Positions 23,396 to 25,408 of a DNA stretch of 25,408 bases are shown piece after piece; positions within the stretch are counted from its first letter, which is position 1, and every line of letters begins with the position of its first letter. The position numbers and the translations under genes are program-made. Origin of the DNA: an uncultured Ruminococcus sp. (GTDB taxonomy: Bacteria; Bacillota; Clostridia; Oscillospirales; Ruminococcaceae); assembly GCA_937902395.1 (NCBI GenBank), contig CALGTV010000052.1, positions 1-25,408 of the forward strand. Reading direction: 5' to 3'. The notes beneath the pieces are model-generated. The model ran no database searches. It saw nothing but the letters and a program-made list of their open reading frames with translations, and was not told where the DNA came from.

Positions 23396-24739
23396 CTATC
23401 CTTCCCGCACGACAGTGATTTTTAGAAGCCTCGATGTATTTTCATCGGGGGCAACTCTTTCAGCAATGCCGATTTTTTCACCGAAAACAGTCCCCTCATC
23501 GTCCTCGATGAAGTGGAGCATTTTTCTCTGAGAAACGGGAATTGTTTCATTAATTATTTTTTTTACAGAGGAGGTGAAATTCCGTCCTCTGAGTTTCAGC
23601 TTATCGCCGAATTTCCTGTTTCTGACAATAGCTGTTCCTTTTATTTTATCATAATCCAGCAGATAAAATGTTAAATTTTTATGAACAAAGTCAATTTTCT
23701 TCAAACTTTCACAATTGACAAGTTCGCAAATCATTACGGAGTCGGAAAAAATTCGATTTTCTCCGATTTTAAGTTCTGCTGAAATGATTTCACTTGTTTT
23801 TTCAGGGAGGATTTCAGAAAGCTTCATTTTATTTCCGTCAGATACGAGATAAATATTGCCTGAGATATTGATTTTTCCGCCATTTACCGCAATATTGTCG
23901 CAGTCTGTAAGCCTTTTGTTTGAAAAGGGGAGGGAGTTCGCAGAAAGATATTTTGCAATACATCTGCGGCGTACAACCTCATTATACCCCGACAAGCCGT
24001 GAAATACGCCATTTTGCAGACATTTTTCCATAGCCTCTGCCACAATTTCTTCTATTAGGTCGTTTTCGCTGCGAAGAACCTCAGCTGTTCGGACAGTTGT
24101 TTCCGTCAGAGAGCCGTTAATCTCTTTCATAAGCGGAATAATATTATGACGTATTTTATTTCTCGTGTAATCATCGGTGAGATTAGAGCTGTCCGTCACG
24201 AAATTCTGCCCGATATTATGCAGATATTCCTCAATTTCCGTGCGTGAAACTGCAATTAGAGGGCGGATTATATTATCCCGTACAGGCGGAATTCCCGAAA
24301 TGCCTTTCAGTCCTGTGCCGCGGATAATATTCAGAAGCATAGTTTCAAGGTTATCATCGGCATTGTGGGCCGTAGCAAGCTTTTTTTCCTCTGTATGACA
24401 GCGGAATGCCTCGTATCTCATTTCCCTTGCGGCTTCCTCGCAGGACAGCCGATTTTTCGCGGCATATTCCCGAACATTGCATGAAACAACAGTTAGGGGG
24501 ATATCAATTCTGCGGCATAACTCGCGGCAGAATTGCTCATCTCCGTCGCTTTCCTCGCCGCGCAGGCAGTGATTGATATGAATTGCTTCAAGAGAAAAGC
24601 CCATATTATCTGCAAGTTCCCGTAACGCAAGAAGAAGGCATACGCTGTCCGCACCGCCTGAAAGACCGCAGACAACGGTATCGCCTTTTCTTAGCATATT
24701 GCATTTTTCCGCTGTACTGCGGATTTTTTCAATTATCAT
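23396..24739 (-). CDS. tilS: tRNA(Ile)-lysidine synthetase
   Basis: TilS changes C34 of the CAU-anticodon tRNA(Ile) to lysidine so that AUA is read as Ile. The PP-loop SGGADS at 27-32 is the ATP site, with HINHCLRGEESDGDEQF and ATAHNADDNLETMLLNIIRGTG as family blocks. The C-terminal half holds the tRNA-binding domains, ending in RGRNFTSSVKKIINETIPVSQR and GEKIGIAERV. Length 447 is usual. The ATG at 24739 has GAGGGA six bases upstream and follows the dnaB stop by three bases. It is essential in most bacteria, and its place between dnaB and ftsH is a common core arrangement. Confidence 0.94.
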   Translation of the reverse strand: MIIEKIRSTAEKCNMLRKGDTVVCGLSGGADSVCLLLALRELADNMGFSLEAIHINHCLRGEESDGDEQFCRELCRRIDIPLTVVSCNVREYAAKNRLSCEEAAREMRYEAFRCHTEEKKLATAHNADDNLETMLLNIIRGTGLKGISGIPPVRDNIIRPLIAVSRTEIEEYLHNIGQNFVTDSSNLTDDYTRNKIRHNIIPLMKEINGSLTETTVRTAEVLRSENDLIEEIVAEAMEKCLQNGVFHGLSGYNEVVRRRCIAKYLSANSLPFSNKRLTDCDNIAVNGGKINISGNIYLVSDGNKMKLSEILPEKTSEIISAELKIGENRIFSDSVMICELVNCESLKKIDFVHKNLTFYLLDYDKIKGTAIVRNRKFGDKLKLRGRNFTSSVKKIINETIPVSQRKMLHFIEDDEGTVFGEKIGIAERVAPDENTSRLLKITVVREG

Positions 24740-24742
24740 ACA

Positions 24743-25408
24743 TTATCCCTCAGGCGGCTGATTATATTCGGGATTTGAGAATCTTGTAAACTGACCGTTC
24801 CAGATAAGCTCAACAGTACCCGTTTCACCATGACGGTTTTTAGCAACAATGCACTCAGAGATATTCTGCTTTGTGCTCTCTTTGTTATAATAAGCGTCAC
24901 GATAGAGGAAAAGTATAATATCAGCGTCCTGCTCGATTGAACCTGATTCACGGAGGTCTGACATCATGGGACGTTTATCAGTACGGCTTTCAACGGCACG
25001 GGAGAGCTGTGAAAGGAGTATAACAGGAACGTTCAGTTCCTTAGCCATAAGCTTGAGGTTTCTGGTCATTTCGGAAACTTCCTGAACACGGTTGTCGCTG
25101 CGTTTTCCGGAAGACATAAGCTGGAGATAGTCAACGATTACGAGGTCGAGGTTTTTAACTCTTCTGAGTTTTGCCTTCATTTCGGAAACGGTGATGCCTG
25201 CGGTATCGTCGATAAGGATATTCGCTTTGTTGAGCATCTGCGCAGCTTCCGCAAGCCTTGTCCAGTCCGAAGCTTCAAGGGAACCGATTCGGAGCTTCCA
25301 GCTTTCGACCATTGCTTCGCAGGAAAGCATACGGGAAGTTATCTGTTCGGAGCTCATTTCAAGAGAGAAAATCGCAACAGTCTTTTTAGTTCTGAGTGCA
25401 ACATTTGT
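24743..25408 (-). CDS. dnaB: Replicative DNA helicase DnaB, C-terminal part (cut by window edge)
   Basis: The frame enters at the right edge with TNVALRTKKTVAIFSLEMSS, a core segment of the RecA-like helicase domain, so only about the last 221 residues are present; the Walker A and the N-terminal domain lie beyond the window. LVIVDYLQLM is Walker B with the helicase catalytic region, and LSQLSRAVESRTDKRPMMSDLRESGSIEQDAD is the DnaB motif H3/H4 (shown in two blocks: LSQLSRAVESR and RPMMSDLRESGSIEQD). It ends FSNPEYNQPPEG. DnaB is the ring helicase of the replication fork. An in-frame ATG at 25357 is not the start. It is first of the operon with tilS and ftsH within the window. Confidence 0.95.
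   Translation of the reverse strand, partial: TNVALRTKKTVAIFSLEMSSEQITSRMLSCEAMVESWKLRIGSLEASDWTRLAEAAQMLNKANILIDDTAGITVSEMKAKLRRVKNLDLVIVDYLQLMSSGKRSDNRVQEVSEMTRNLKLMAKELNVPVILLSQLSRAVESRTDKRPMMSDLRESGSIEQDADIILFLYRDAYYNKESTKQNISECIVAKNRHGETGTVELIWNGQFTRFSNPEYNQPPEG

Overview
The window reads as chromosomal DNA from a gut or rumen Clostridium-class bacterium, most likely Ruminococcus or a close Oscillospiraceae relative. The reasons are a family GH3 beta-glucosidase of the Ruminococcus/Butyrivibrio layout with the catalytic barrel at the C-terminal side, a type III glutamine synthetase, a Thr-rich linker (TTTTTTKTTT) in a surface protein, Firmicutes-type promoters (TTGACA/TATAAT, 16-17 bp spacing) and strong AGGAGG ribosome sites. 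No rRNA, tRNA, CRISPR array or classical insertion sequence was seen.

Layout. (1) 1-1720: a truncated 3' end of rpoN (minus) abuts a 5'-truncated GH3 glycosidase (plus), followed by a translationally coupled ArsC/Spx-like gene. (2) 1756-5365: an SPFH/Band-7 protein with four C-terminal zinc ribbons, then glmS, each with its own promoter and terminator. (3) 5240-5610: no gene; a hairpin-rich, MITE-like repeat with imperfect terminal inverted repeats. (4) 5617-7218: a bacterial PH-domain protein and an FkbM-type methyltransferase. (5) 7223-9765, minus: a YtrA-type GntR repressor, an ABC ATPase and two paralogous ABC-2 permeases, with a palindromic operator on the promoter. (6) 9816-14069, plus: asnB, an HD-domain hydrolase, an aspartate carbamoyltransferase carrying a PyrI-like zinc domain, and a REP-associated tyrosine transposase (RAYT) that contains two inverted copies of a REP-like palindrome in its coding sequence. 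(7) 14068-16252, minus: type III glutamine synthetase. (8) 16322-17509, minus: a membrane-anchored coiled-coil protein with a TTG start. (9) 17533-21443, plus: an ECF-like sigma factor coupled to a 1044-residue single-pass membrane protein with five extracellular repeats, a probable sigma/anti-sigma sensor pair. (10) 21447-25408, minus: dnaB (partial), tilS and ftsH in one tight operon.

Functionally, much of the window handles glutamine, aspartate and amide nitrogen: glmS and asnB consume glutamine, asnB and pyrB consume aspartate, glnN makes glutamine. The accessory parts are the GntR/ABC module, the sigma/sensor pair, the coiled-coil gene, the MITE-like repeat and the RAYT with its internal palindromes. 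The best candidates for undescribed biology are the RAYT with in-frame REPs, the five-repeat sensor with its sigma factor, and the catalytic ATCase fused only to the zinc part of PyrI. Everything here was read by eye; family assignments rest on recognised motifs, not on searches.
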